33,379 nt of DNA, taken from contig NZ_QHLQ01000028.1 of NCBI RefSeq assembly GCF_011813015.1, positions 1-33,379 of the forward strand. The letters are read 5' to 3'. This document shows positions 1 through 6,902 of this stretch, in pieces. Source of the DNA: Parasedimentitalea denitrificans (GTDB taxonomy: Bacteria; Pseudomonadota; Alphaproteobacteria; Rhodobacterales; Rhodobacteraceae). How positions within the stretch are numbered: position 1 is the first letter of the stretch; each line of letters starts with the position of its first letter. Under the pieces are notes generated by a model. It had not been told where the DNA came from. It saw only the letters and a list, made by a program, of their open reading frames with translations, and ran no database searches. A program made the position numbers and the translations under genes.

Positions 1-156
1 ACAGGCAACGCGCCGCATAATCAAACCAACCAGATGAGCCAAACTCTCACTTAGTTTAGGCCGCCTTTGGACCCAAAAACTCTGCCGACGCACAGCTGGG
101 GAACCCAAAAAGATCAAGGCAACTAACAATCTGAAAGCGCGTATTGTCATCTTCAT
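1..156 (-). CDS. Partial hypothetical protein with N-terminal hydrophobic segment, cut by the left edge
   Basis: Reading leftwards on the minus strand from 156, the frame stays open for 52 codons and runs off the window, so only the N-terminus is seen. The predicted start is MKMTIRAFRLLVALIFLG, a short basic stretch followed by a hydrophobic run, which fits a signal peptide or membrane anchor. A purine-rich ribosome binding site (CAAAGGAG) lies just upstream. It is very close to ATG 156 and better spaced for the in-frame ATG at 150, so the start may be 150. The leader CCCAACAAAGGAG resembles that of the gene starting at 2874. I do not recognise the family, and the function is unknown. Confidence 0.5.
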   Translation of the reverse strand, partial: MKMTIRAFRLLVALIFLGSPAVRRQSFWVQRRPKLSESLAHLVGLIMRRVAC

Positions 157-312
157 CTTCTCCTTTGTTGGGCTTACAAATTCCGTTTACGAACTGTAAA
201 AGGAGCAGTCGTAGACGTCTGAGTAGTTGAATGAAATTTGACTGCTATTGGACGCAGCAGAAGCATTGTCGGTCTCACTATTATACAACTCGGCAATTTG
301 GAGGAACATACA

Positions 313-807
313 TTGGCTTACCAAGAGAAAAAGCGCGAAATGCTTGCTTTCAAGAACTCGAATCGCGCATGGGTAATGGCTGAGCTAAAGAAGCTCTTCG
401 ACGAGTGGGAGGCTTGGGCGAAGTTTGTTCAAACTATTGAGGACCACCCCTTCGATCGAAATACTCAGTCTGAAATTTTTGCCGATGGCGTTGAAAATCT
501 AGACAAACACGATATTTTGCGAACAAAGACACTTACATTTTTGGATAACAATATTCAGGGGCACAACTTTATGCGCTCAAATGAATATGAAGAGCCGTTT
601 GAACGAACCGACCTTAGGCTCATTTTGAGGGTTCCCCATCGGATCAAGGATTTAAAAGTCCTATTAGCCTCCCTTGAGTATGCGTTGGTACCGGACGGTT
701 TCTGGAAAGAACGCGGCAAATCCCTTCTCAACAGCATTGAAGATAAGGCGCCAGATTCGGCATTGAGAATTGTAGAGAGTTATCTGAGAAACCCAACGCA
801 AGGCTGA
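313..807 (+). CDS. Hypothetical protein
   Basis: This is an open frame of about 165 codons with an ordinary soluble composition, charged and helix-prone, and no membrane segment. The frame is open back to a TTG at 238, but no ribosome binding site sits at a usable distance there. At TTG 313 a GGAGG lies 8 bases upstream (300-304), so I chose that start. ATG 340 is the first in-frame ATG and has a poor site. Motif inspection showed no catalytic signature. It is the only plus-strand gene in the left part of the accessory block and is convergent with the minus-strand cluster ending at 999. The region 808-998 holds nothing I can support. The family is unrecognised. Confidence 0.6.
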   Translation: MAYQEKKREMLAFKNSNRAWVMAELKKLFDEWEAWAKFVQTIEDHPFDRNTQSEIFADGVENLDKHDILRTKTLTFLDNNIQGHNFMRSNEYEEPFERTDLRLILRVPHRIKDLKVLLASLEYALVPDGFWKERGKSLLNSIEDKAPDSALRIVESYLRNPTQG

Positions 808-998
808 TAACACTACGTTTATGCAGAGACTGGGGAGAGCGCCGATATGGATACCGGTACTGCTTGACTGGACAGTTCGAATTCTTCGCCTACTTTTCTT
901 AGAACCTGCTTTGGGCGGCGGGAACGCGGCCTGCAACGATAGCATCCCTTTCGTGGCGGGTCGCACTCCTCCCTTATCGGACTGGCAAATCGCTGACG

Positions 999-1640
999 TC
1001 AGACCGCTTTGGGGTCTGGAAGGCTTTCACCAAAATCCAAAAGCATATCCGATAATGCCTTACGCGGCTCATCCCTCTTCTGTTTGGATTCTCCATCATA
1101 AACAACGAAGCCGATAGATCCGGTTTCATTGTCGATCATTGGCTTGACGGCATAAAATCCCTCCCCACGGTATTCTTCACCATCGGGAAGGGTAATTGGT
1201 CGATTTTTCTTCGACCCTTGTTGAGGCGTCTGCTTTGAAATCATCATTCGGTACGCCCCAAACCTTTGCGTCAACTTAGAAAGTTTTGAACGGTTTGGGT
1301 GCCCTTCTTCCGTTGCTTTTCGCACAGAACGTAACATTTCTCCTGCGCTCACTATCCAATATCGCGTAAGTTGGATCTGCAGCCGTGTCCGACTAAACGG
1401 GTACCCTCCACTTACACCCGTTTCTCGCACAAAACTGAGTTGGTCATTTTCCATCTCGCGAAGAAGGCAATCGATTCGCCCATCTCCAACACCAGCGTCA
1501 TGAGCTATCGGCTCACGTTGCATAGCTTCCAATTTACCATGCAGCGACCGCCAGCGTCTGTACGTTTCTTCATGGCGCTCACAAGCAAGCACAAATCCGT
1601 ACTCCAAATATTCAATAGGGTTTACCGGCTCCTGCACCAT
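999..1640 (-). CDS. Hypothetical protein (213 aa), last gene of a minus-strand cluster
   Basis: This is a soluble protein of 213 residues that I do not recognise. The N-terminal half is rich in Glu, Arg and Gln and likely helical. The C-terminal half carries alternating hydrophobic stretches such as GFYAVKPMIDNETGSIGFVV, which look like beta strands. There is no signal peptide or membrane segment. GGGAGG precedes the ATG at 1640, slightly farther than usual. The gene begins 28 bases after the stop of the 1669-2325 gene on the same strand, so the two are probably co-transcribed. Nothing in the sequence shows an activity. Confidence 0.65.
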   Translation of the reverse strand: MVQEPVNPIEYLEYGFVLACERHEETYRRWRSLHGKLEAMQREPIAHDAGVGDGRIDCLLREMENDQLSFVRETGVSGGYPFSRTRLQIQLTRYWIVSAGEMLRSVRKATEEGHPNRSKLSKLTQRFGAYRMMISKQTPQQGSKKNRPITLPDGEEYRGEGFYAVKPMIDNETGSIGFVVYDGESKQKRDEPRKALSDMLLDFGESLPDPKAV

Positions 1641-1668
1641 ATGCTGTCGTGCCTCCCATGTCGGATCT

Positions 1669-2325
1669 TCAGTTTAAGCGATCTTCAGACAAGCCAAACT
1701 CGACAAGGTACAACAAAAAATTCCTTCCGGTCAGTGTAATTTCGAACCGCCCATTTTTCTCTTCGATGAAATTCCAATCGCAGAGAAACTTAATATAACT
1801 ATCTAAAGACCATTTCTCAAAGACAGGAAGTTCTTTCTTCAAATCAGCAAACTGAGCCTCCGCTTCGGAGCGAGTTTTCCCATTACTATTGAGCTCTTTC
1901 AATGCCCGGATTTGACTGCCAAAGATGTCTGCATAAGCTCGTGCGAACCCAAAATACATCTGCTGAATAGTCAGAGCGCGAAGTAATCGGTCCTCCTTGG
2001 TTCCGTCGGTCACCGCCTCCAAGGATCGCCTATTTTCTTCTTCCAATACTATGGCACTTGGGTCAGACAGTTCTTTGAGGAGCTTATCTGAAGGCTCAAC
2101 GGATTCAACTTTTTTCAACTCCGGCACCACCTGATGCGGTGGCGAAATCACGATTCCATCCTTCCCAACATGGGAGACCCTTGGAATAAGATCCTTCAAT
2201 TCGCTAGAAAAAAAGTAAGCCACAACCGCTACTGCGAGGGGCCACGACATCCCCTTGATTAAATCAAAGATAAGAATGAGGTAGGGAATAAACGTTCCCG
2301 GTTCATAGGATTCACTGAGTAGCAT
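1669..2325 (-). CDS. Membrane-anchored hypothetical protein with possible C-terminal winged-helix-like domain
   Basis: The protein has 218 residues. Residues about 12-40 are hydrophobic (PYLILIF, then WPLAVAVVAYFFSS) and form one or two membrane segments. Then follow a short linker, a charged helical region (about 65-155), and a C-terminal segment ending in a strand-turn-strand piece (GRFEITLTGRNFLLYL) of the kind seen in winged helix or wHTH sensor domains. That domain assignment is inference from pattern only. A GAGGA ribosome binding site precedes ATG 2325, within the leader TCTAACAAAAGAGGA that resembles leaders of other genes in the block. It lies upstream of the 999-1640 gene with a 28-base gap. 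A cytoplasmic domain tethered to the inner membrane is the simplest picture. Confidence 0.65.
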   Translation of the reverse strand: MLLSESYEPGTFIPYLILIFDLIKGMSWPLAVAVVAYFFSSELKDLIPRVSHVGKDGIVISPPHQVVPELKKVESVEPSDKLLKELSDPSAIVLEEENRRSLEAVTDGTKEDRLLRALTIQQMYFGFARAYADIFGSQIRALKELNSNGKTRSEAEAQFADLKKELPVFEKWSLDSYIKFLCDWNFIEEKNGRFEITLTGRNFLLYLVEFGLSEDRLN

Positions 2326-2421
2326 TCACGTCCTCTTTTGTTAGACCAGCAGCCCAGTCGCTGTGACCGCGTAATATTCGCCGAGTGTCTGATTTCGAAC
2401 TGATATGTAAGCCGCGAGATA

Positions 2422-2874
2422 TTATAAATTTGGAATGGAATAAAGCAGACCGCGCAACACTTCTTCACTCTCTAGATTAATTCTACAAACGGCATCAAGC
2501 CGAGCACCAACCAAGTTTCGCTTTAAGTCGTCCGGCATAGATTGCTCAAAGTCGGCGGCTTCATTGCCGGTCGGAGGAGTACAGTTCGACCATGTATCCT
2601 CGAGCCAATGTGGCACCTGAAGAGGTAGGCTGAGATACATTCTCTCTGGGTTGACATGGATGAGTTGCCGAAAAAACTTAGGGCTTTCTACTCCTGTTGG
2701 ATTGGAAACCTCCTGGCCAAAAACAACACCTCTCAACCCTCCACGCGAAAACGCATATGCGCCTTCAGGCAAATGGGGGATATTGAGCAGGCCTTTTTGA
2801 TGCCAGCCGAAAGTAGCGAAGCCAATTACTCCTACAATGCACAGAAGTAGCATTCTAAAAAACCATTTGAACAT
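2422..2874 (-). CDS. Hypothetical protein with N-terminal membrane anchor or signal peptide
   Basis: The protein has about 150 residues. The N-terminus MFKWFFRMLLLCIVGVIGFA is strongly hydrophobic and is a signal anchor or uncleaved signal peptide. The rest contains Pro, Gly and aromatic residues and two or three cysteines (NCTPPTG, AVCRIN), which fits an exported or periplasmic domain. I chose ATG 2874 because AGGAGG is placed ideally about 7 bases upstream. A TTG one codon earlier is in frame but worse placed. The gene starts 20 bases after the stop of the 70-aa Cys-rich gene, so the two are probably one transcript. The family is not recognised. Confidence 0.65.
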   Translation of the reverse strand: MFKWFFRMLLLCIVGVIGFATFGWHQKGLLNIPHLPEGAYAFSRGGLRGVVFGQEVSNPTGVESPKFFRQLIHVNPERMYLSLPLQVPHWLEDTWSNCTPPTGNEAADFEQSMPDDLKRNLVGARLDAVCRINLESEEVLRGLLYSIPNL

Positions 2875-2894
2875 CAAAATCCTCCTTTGTTGGA

Positions 2895-3107
2895 CTAGCG
2901 TGTAGCGCTAATCGAGAGCTTCCAGCCGCCACAAACGGAACAAGCACGCTTGGAACGTTCAAAGCCACTGGAGGCTTCAAGCTCCCGCGTCTTGTGGTTA
3001 GCGTGCTGCCTGACAGACAATTCTAATTTCTCCGCGAGACAGTCGTCGCATATACATTCAGGGGAAATCCTCTTCACGAGATCAATTACGTCATCGATAA
3101 CAGTCAT
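2895..3107 (-). CDS. Small Cys-rich (zinc-ribbon-like) hypothetical protein
   Basis: The protein has 70 residues with two cysteine pairs: C20-D-D-C23 (plus C18) near the N-terminus and C56-S-V-C59-G-G near the C-terminus. That spacing suggests a zinc ribbon or treble-clef-type knuckle, although two knuckles alone do not define a family. Histidines H35 and H38 lie between them. AAAGGAG precedes ATG 3107 by a normal distance. It lies 18 bases downstream of the nucleotidyltransferase-like gene and 20 bases upstream of the membrane-anchored gene, so it looks like the second gene of a run. The role is unknown, and nucleic-acid or protein binding is only a guess. Confidence 0.6.
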   Translation of the reverse strand: MTVIDDVIDLVKRISPECICDDCLAEKLELSVRQHANHKTRELEASSGFERSKRACSVCGGWKLSISATR

Positions 3108-3125
3108 AAATTCTCCTTTTCTGTG

Positions 3126-3575
3126 CTATATCTTTTTGCACCCCTCAAGGGCTTTAACATCAGTCAAATCGGTCTCAGTCGCAGTGCAGCGCTTTTCAGT
3201 GATCAAGTGGGCCTTGGAGATTGTTGGAATGCTCAGTCCCTCGACCTCAAAGATAACGCGCTCAGAGAACACTTTCTCTATTGGGACAGAGCAGGTGCTC
3301 TTCAGCAGGTCGACTCCTCGAATAGGCATCTGAATTGCCTCGGAGCTAACCTTCCAATCGTCAATATCCCGTTGCCTGAACGTACGCCATGTGAGGTCTA
3401 GGTCCACTAAGCGATCAAGGTTCTCGTCTTCTGGTGAAACTAAGATATCGAGGTCTTTCCTGTCTCGACGGTGACCGTGCAACCCGACTGCAGCGCCACC
3501 AATCACGACGAAATTCACTCTCAACATGAGTAGTTCTTTCAATAACTCTTGCTCATGGTCCTTGAAAGACTGCAC
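3126..3575 (-). CDS. Nucleotidyltransferase-fold protein (MNT/AbiEii-like family)
   Basis: The protein has 149 residues. The N-terminal part has the hallmark of minimal nucleotidyltransferases: a hydrophobic strand, then GG at 26-27 (FVVIGGAAVGLHGH), then R-x-x-x-D-L-D (D41 and D43) as the metal-binding pair. A third candidate acid is D89 (GVDLL). The C-terminus (ISKAHLITEKRC...DLTDVKAL) resembles the Lys/Arg...D..D.xxL tail of this superfamily. Known relatives include toxin and antitoxin enzymes and house-keeping adenylyltransferases, so the fold alone does not settle the role. The start is GTG 3575 with AAAGGAG about 7 bases upstream. It is the first gene of the minus-strand cluster. Confidence 0.7.
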   Translation of the reverse strand: MQSFKDHEQELLKELLMLRVNFVVIGGAAVGLHGHRRDRKDLDILVSPEDENLDRLVDLDLTWRTFRQRDIDDWKVSSEAIQMPIRGVDLLKSTCSVPIEKVFSERVIFEVEGLSIPTISKAHLITEKRCTATETDLTDVKALEGCKKI

Positions 3576-3769
3576 ACTCCGCTCCTTTGATGGACATGCA
3601 TGTGATCATCTGGGCACGGTATCCGGTTAGACTTCGAATTAGACGGCGACCAAATCCAATCCCTATACAACGCATACAAGAGACTTGATTGAATTCCAAA
3701 TCAACCGCAACCTGCAAGAAGCGGCATTTTTCTTGAGTCATTTAGATTGATACCAGGTAGGAAATATCC

Positions 3770-4147
3770 ATGAAGTTCATTTGTTTGGCATTAATTGGGG
3801 CGACGGCAATTGCGTCAGTCGCAACCGCTGCACCTGTCGAAATCATTCAAGCACCTTCTGGTGACAAGTTGGTTCATTCAAAGTGCAAGACAAAGTCCAA
3901 CAAGTGCATGGCTCAGGCTGCAAAAGCCTGTAACGGCCCATATCAAGTAATCGATAGTGAAAGCCACGCCGGAGGCATTTTTGCGGATTTAATGCCAGGC
4001 CCCATCACATGGTACTCAATGACAGTTCAATGTGGGACGTCGGACGGGGCGTTTCCAAAGTTTCAGTTTCGTGGTCAGAGCTACCAACCGCCAAGCTACG
4101 TGCAATGTAACGCTTATGGTGGCTCTGTAATTTGCTTTGGGAACTAA
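3770..4147 (+). CDS. Secreted Cys-rich hypothetical protein
   Basis: The protein has 125 residues. A clear signal peptide (MKFICLALIGATAIASVATA) is followed by a likely signal peptidase I cut before APVEI. The mature part has about six cysteines (KC, KC, AC, QC, QC, IC), suggesting disulfides in the periplasm or outside the cell. A central stretch (DSESHAGGIFADLMPGPITW) followed by YSMTVQCG seems conserved in small secreted proteins I have seen annotated as hypothetical in proteobacteria. That is memory, not a search. GGTAGG lies about 8 bases before the ATG. It is divergent from the minus-strand cluster. No enzymatic motif is visible. Confidence 0.7.
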   Translation: MKFICLALIGATAIASVATAAPVEIIQAPSGDKLVHSKCKTKSNKCMAQAAKACNGPYQVIDSESHAGGIFADLMPGPITWYSMTVQCGTSDGAFPKFQFRGQSYQPPSYVQCNAYGGSVICFGN

Positions 4148-4158
4148 GCTCCAAAGAC

Positions 4159-4634
4159 CCGACCAACGAAAACAGAATTCGGGTCTGGTGTGCTGTAAAA
4201 AGTGAAGACGCGAAGGTCGTGGGCGCCTACGGTCTGTGTGCTCGTTCTATCCAAATTGCGGAAGCTGCTGGTATATTGGCGCGACGTTGAGACAGGCACC
4301 CGGGTCCGGTCGTTTATCTAGTGGCTTTGGCTATGGATCAATCCCAACAGGGGCAGGGACTAGGCGGTGCCTTAATGGCGGATGCCGTCGCCGTTGTATT
4401 GATGTGGCGGACAGTATTGGAACCAAGGCCTTCGTGACGGATGTTCTGGACGACGATGATTTTGACAGGCGCATGAAAGTCTACAGGGACATCGGTTTCG
4501 ACCACATCGACCCGGCTGGTGATCCCAAACGTCTATATCTGACTATCAAGGATGCAGATTCGGCGGACTGCCATTTGCCGCTCTATGCATCACCATTCCA
4601 AAGAACCTTCATGCCAGCAGAGTTGGATAACTAA
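4159..4634 (+). pseudogene. Decayed GNAT acetyltransferase of the TacT/AtaT toxin type
   Basis: In one frame, residues from 4159 read like the middle of a TacT-type GNAT toxin (KVVGAYGLCARS). An in-frame TGA follows at 4288-4290, and then the same frame resumes with PGPVVYLVALAMDQSQQGQ and GLGGALMADAV, which contains the acetyl-CoA-binding Q-x-x-G-x-G motif. Near 4390 the reading shifts by one frame to RRCIDVADSIGTKAFVTDV, a Y-R-D-I-G-F strand and PKRLYLTIK, matching the usual C-terminal order. The N-terminus is missing: the homology begins right after the stop of the preceding gene. One nonsense codon, one frameshift and a lost 5' end make a functional product very unlikely. No antitoxin (RHH type) is visible upstream. 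Confidence 0.7.
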
Positions 4635-4773
4635 TATGTCCGTCAGACTTCGTTGGTGCTTCCGGATGGCAGCAGCGCGCTACACTCTGATTCCGCGGGT
4701 GAATTGTTTCAAGTTCGGCCCCATGGTAGCCCCATGATAAGGGTTGCGGTGCCTGCTAAGTCATTGAAAAGAT

Positions 4774-4847
4774 TGGAGGCGAGTACGAGAATCGAACTCG
4801 TGTACACGGATTTGCAATCCGCTGCGTCACCACTCCGCCAACTCGCC
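4774..4847 (-). tRNA. tRNA-Cys (GCA anticodon)
   Basis: On the minus strand, 4847-4841 (GGCGAGT) pairs with 4784-4778 (ACTCGCC) as a perfect 7-bp acceptor stem. The discriminator is U (4777), as expected for tRNA-Cys, and CCA is encoded at 4776-4774. The anticodon arm reads CGGATTGCAAATCCG, giving anticodon GCA. The T-arm has a GTTCGATTC-type loop flanked by ACGAG/CTCGT. The 3' end faces the accessory block at 1-4770, the side on which tRNA-targeting integrases insert DNA. Confidence 0.95.
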
Positions 4848-4932
4848 GCCTATGGTGTGTGTCGTGATTAATCACAAGCGTCCGAGGCGTGCAAGGGCTC
4901 AATTATCGTCAGAACGCGGTTGTTTGAATTTT

Positions 4933-5649
4933 TTATCGGATTTCGGCCGTACGCCTGCAGCTCAGGAGCGCCTGAGCAATGAGTGCTGCGGTGCCGGGGA
5001 GGGCTCCGGTCACTTGCAGCGGCGCGTCGTGGACACTTGCTGCGGTCAGCGATTGGGGAATGTCGGTTCGGCTGTGATCGCCGGATTGCGCGAAAAAGGG
5101 GAGGCAAAGCGCTCGGTCCTTCAATCCCCTCGCGGCGGTTTCAATCGTCGGGGCCTGTTCCACAAATCCGGTGGCGATCCGGGCCAGTGGCAGCAGAGGG
5201 CGTAGGGCTGTTGCAAAATTATTCGCCGCCTCAGCCGCCTTTGGTCCCCGCGCCGAGCCATGCGCAGCCAAGAGCAGGTCGTAATCCTGACCTGTCCAAC
5301 CACGCTGAGCCACTTCGTGGTCTATTGCTGCGGCTACAAGAGCGGGCAGGGCTGGGTCTAACCCAAAGGGGCAGGCCATCTGATGCGGGATATCGCCGAT
5401 TCGTCGGGGCAGAACCTTGCCCACAAACCAGCCTCGGGCCATGAAAAACGGATAGATGATAACACCGGGCGTCAGTTCCGCTTTGAACCGACCGGGTGCG
5501 GATAGGGTAGCCGAGCGGATTTGCCATTCTGGCAACAAATCCTGCACCTGTGCCGCCAGTCGCGCCAGCGCCGCTTCGGGCGGGTTCGGGTCAGATGGCT
5601 GGCCATGGGCGGTGATCAGGGCTATGGGGCGGGTGTCTGGCATCATCAT
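4933..5649 (-). CDS. CbiX-type sirohydrochlorin/cobalt chelatase-like protein
   Basis: The protein has 238 residues and two half-repeats of the CbiX/SirB class II chelatase fold. The C-terminal half is complete: LLLAAHGS has the first catalytic His (H130) and LPFFAQSGDHSRTDIP has the second (H192). The N-terminal half has the first His (H15 in LITAHG), but the equivalent second site reads YPFFMARGWFVGK without His, so it looks degenerate. These enzymes insert Co2+ or Fe2+ into sirohydrochlorin for cobalamin or siroheme. Which metal is used cannot be read here. The three consecutive ATGs at 5649-5641 leave the exact start open, and AAGG fits the third best. It starts 30 bases after the reductive-dehalogenase-like gene. 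Confidence 0.8.
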   Translation of the reverse strand: MMMPDTRPIALITAHGQPSDPNPPEAALARLAAQVQDLLPEWQIRSATLSAPGRFKAELTPGVIIYPFFMARGWFVGKVLPRRIGDIPHQMACPFGLDPALPALVAAAIDHEVAQRGWTGQDYDLLLAAHGSARGPKAAEAANNFATALRPLLPLARIATGFVEQAPTIETAARGLKDRALCLPFFAQSGDHSRTDIPQSLTAASVHDAPLQVTGALPGTAALIAQALLSCRRTAEIR

Positions 5650-5679
5650 CCTTGGCGTTAGCTACCAGATGGGAATAGG

Positions 5680-6858
5680 CTAGTCGGCGTTTTTGGTCCA
5701 CCACTCTCCGGGTTTTGTCCGTCCGCCGCGGGATTTGGAAAGCCTTAGGGCCAGACGTCGCAACGGCGACAAGGCAAGTCTAAGCCACAATCGGTGGCGA
5801 TACTGGGAATAGTCGCGGTTGAACGGGCAGACCCGCATGCAGATGGCGCAGTCCGACGACAGTTTGGCCCAGAACGAGAAGCATTTCTCAGCGTCCGACG
5901 TCCATTTGCGCACGCCTTTGATCGCCGAGACATTGCTGCCGCCGACTTCAGGAGGGCCAAAGGGCAGGGCCTTGACCGGGCAGGCATCGGCGCACTTGGT
6001 GCAGATATCGCAAAAGTCCCGAACCCCCTTGGGCTTGGCGCTGTCATGCGCCAGCGGCAGGTTGGTAAAGATCTTAGAGAACCGCAGTCGGGGGCCAAAT
6101 TCGGGCGTGATAACCATCTGGTTGCGGGCGTATTCACCCAGACCGGCTTTGACTGCGTATGGAATGACCAGACCGGTGTCATTCATCGACGGCACTGCCT
6201 CATATCCCAGATTTCGGATATAAGCAGCCAGTTGCATCACAATCGACGCTTCGTGGCTGTATTCGCGCCCCGTGGCTGCCCCGGCAAGGGCCGAAGGGTA
6301 AGTCGCGACAAGATCCTGATCCATTTCATGGCCCAGTACGATCACGGTGTTCAGGCCCTCTGGTAAGTCATGCGGCGCGTCAGACATATCGCGGGTGTCA
6401 ACACGGCTGGTATATAGCCAGCGTTCATCCAGATCGGTGACACCACAAAGATCGGCGCCAAAGAATTTGGCGATGCGTTTGATTTCGGCTGACATTCGCG
6501 CTGGGTCATCTACGTCAACGGTTTCTTCCGCGACAGGCGTGTCAGATTGGATCTGTGCTTGAAACCCCTGACGCAACCCTGCTTCCGCAGTGCGATTAGA
6601 TACAATGTCCGAGATCAGCCAGGATGCGTTGCGCAGGGCAAAATCGCGGCGGCTAAATCCGTCTCCCCGGCGTGGCGCGGCTTCCATCCGGTATGAGGCA
6701 AAGAACTTGGCGCTGTGTTTCGACATGACCCTGTCATCCCAAAAGGCGCGGGTGAAAATATCGTTGCGCTGGGCAAAGCCCTCAAAGTCGTCTGTGACGT
6801 CGATGCCTGCGTCGGCGTCGCCATCACGTTGGGGCGGAGTGTTGTTGGGCCATACCAT
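5680..6858 (-). CDS. Reductive-dehalogenase-like corrinoid iron-sulfur protein
   Basis: The protein has 392 residues. The C-terminal third has a two-cluster ferredoxin signature: C283-x2-C286-x2-C289-x3-C293-P, then C326, C337-x2-C340-x3-C344-P with FN after it. The second motif, with KCFSFW and a Cys about 11 residues before the CxxC pair, is the pattern of reductive dehalogenases; epoxyqueuosine reductase QueG is the other relative. The middle (about 125-270) is the corrinoid-binding nitroreductase-like part, including GREYSHEAS and an NDTGLVIPYAVKAGLGEYAR stretch. There is no twin-arginine signal, so it is predicted cytoplasmic, unlike respiratory RdhA. The ATG at 6858 lacks a clear ribosome binding site, and ATG 6726 is an alternative. 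It is probably co-transcribed with the CbiX-like gene. The substrate is unknown. Confidence 0.75.
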   Translation of the reverse strand: MVWPNNTPPQRDGDADAGIDVTDDFEGFAQRNDIFTRAFWDDRVMSKHSAKFFASYRMEAAPRRGDGFSRRDFALRNASWLISDIVSNRTAEAGLRQGFQAQIQSDTPVAEETVDVDDPARMSAEIKRIAKFFGADLCGVTDLDERWLYTSRVDTRDMSDAPHDLPEGLNTVIVLGHEMDQDLVATYPSALAGAATGREYSHEASIVMQLAAYIRNLGYEAVPSMNDTGLVIPYAVKAGLGEYARNQMVITPEFGPRLRFSKIFTNLPLAHDSAKPKGVRDFCDICTKCADACPVKALPFGPPEVGGSNVSAIKGVRKWTSDAEKCFSFWAKLSSDCAICMRVCPFNRDYSQYRHRLWLRLALSPLRRLALRLSKSRGGRTKPGEWWTKNAD

Positions 6859-6902
6859 TTGGGGAGGCTATCGAGCGGCGGGCAATCATGCAATACATTC
6901 AA

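Noticed and set aside
821..1117. 98-residue plus-strand frame
   Set aside because: It overlaps the end of the minus-strand 999-1640 gene, lacks a ribosome binding site and has no coding-like composition.
157..3600. Chromosomal integron cassette array suggested by GTTRRRY-like sequences (GTTGGGC, GTTGGAC, GTTAGAC) near gene starts
   Set aside because: Orientation is wrong relative to the genes, the gaps are often too short for an attC site, and no paired palindromic cores are visible. The matches are explained by the shared leader motif.
3553..3741. 62-residue minus-strand frame
   Set aside because: It overlaps the start of the nucleotidyltransferase gene, has no ribosome binding site, and its composition looks random.
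4653..4871. 72-residue plus-strand frame
   Set aside because: It reads through the tRNA-Cys gene, so it is not a protein gene.
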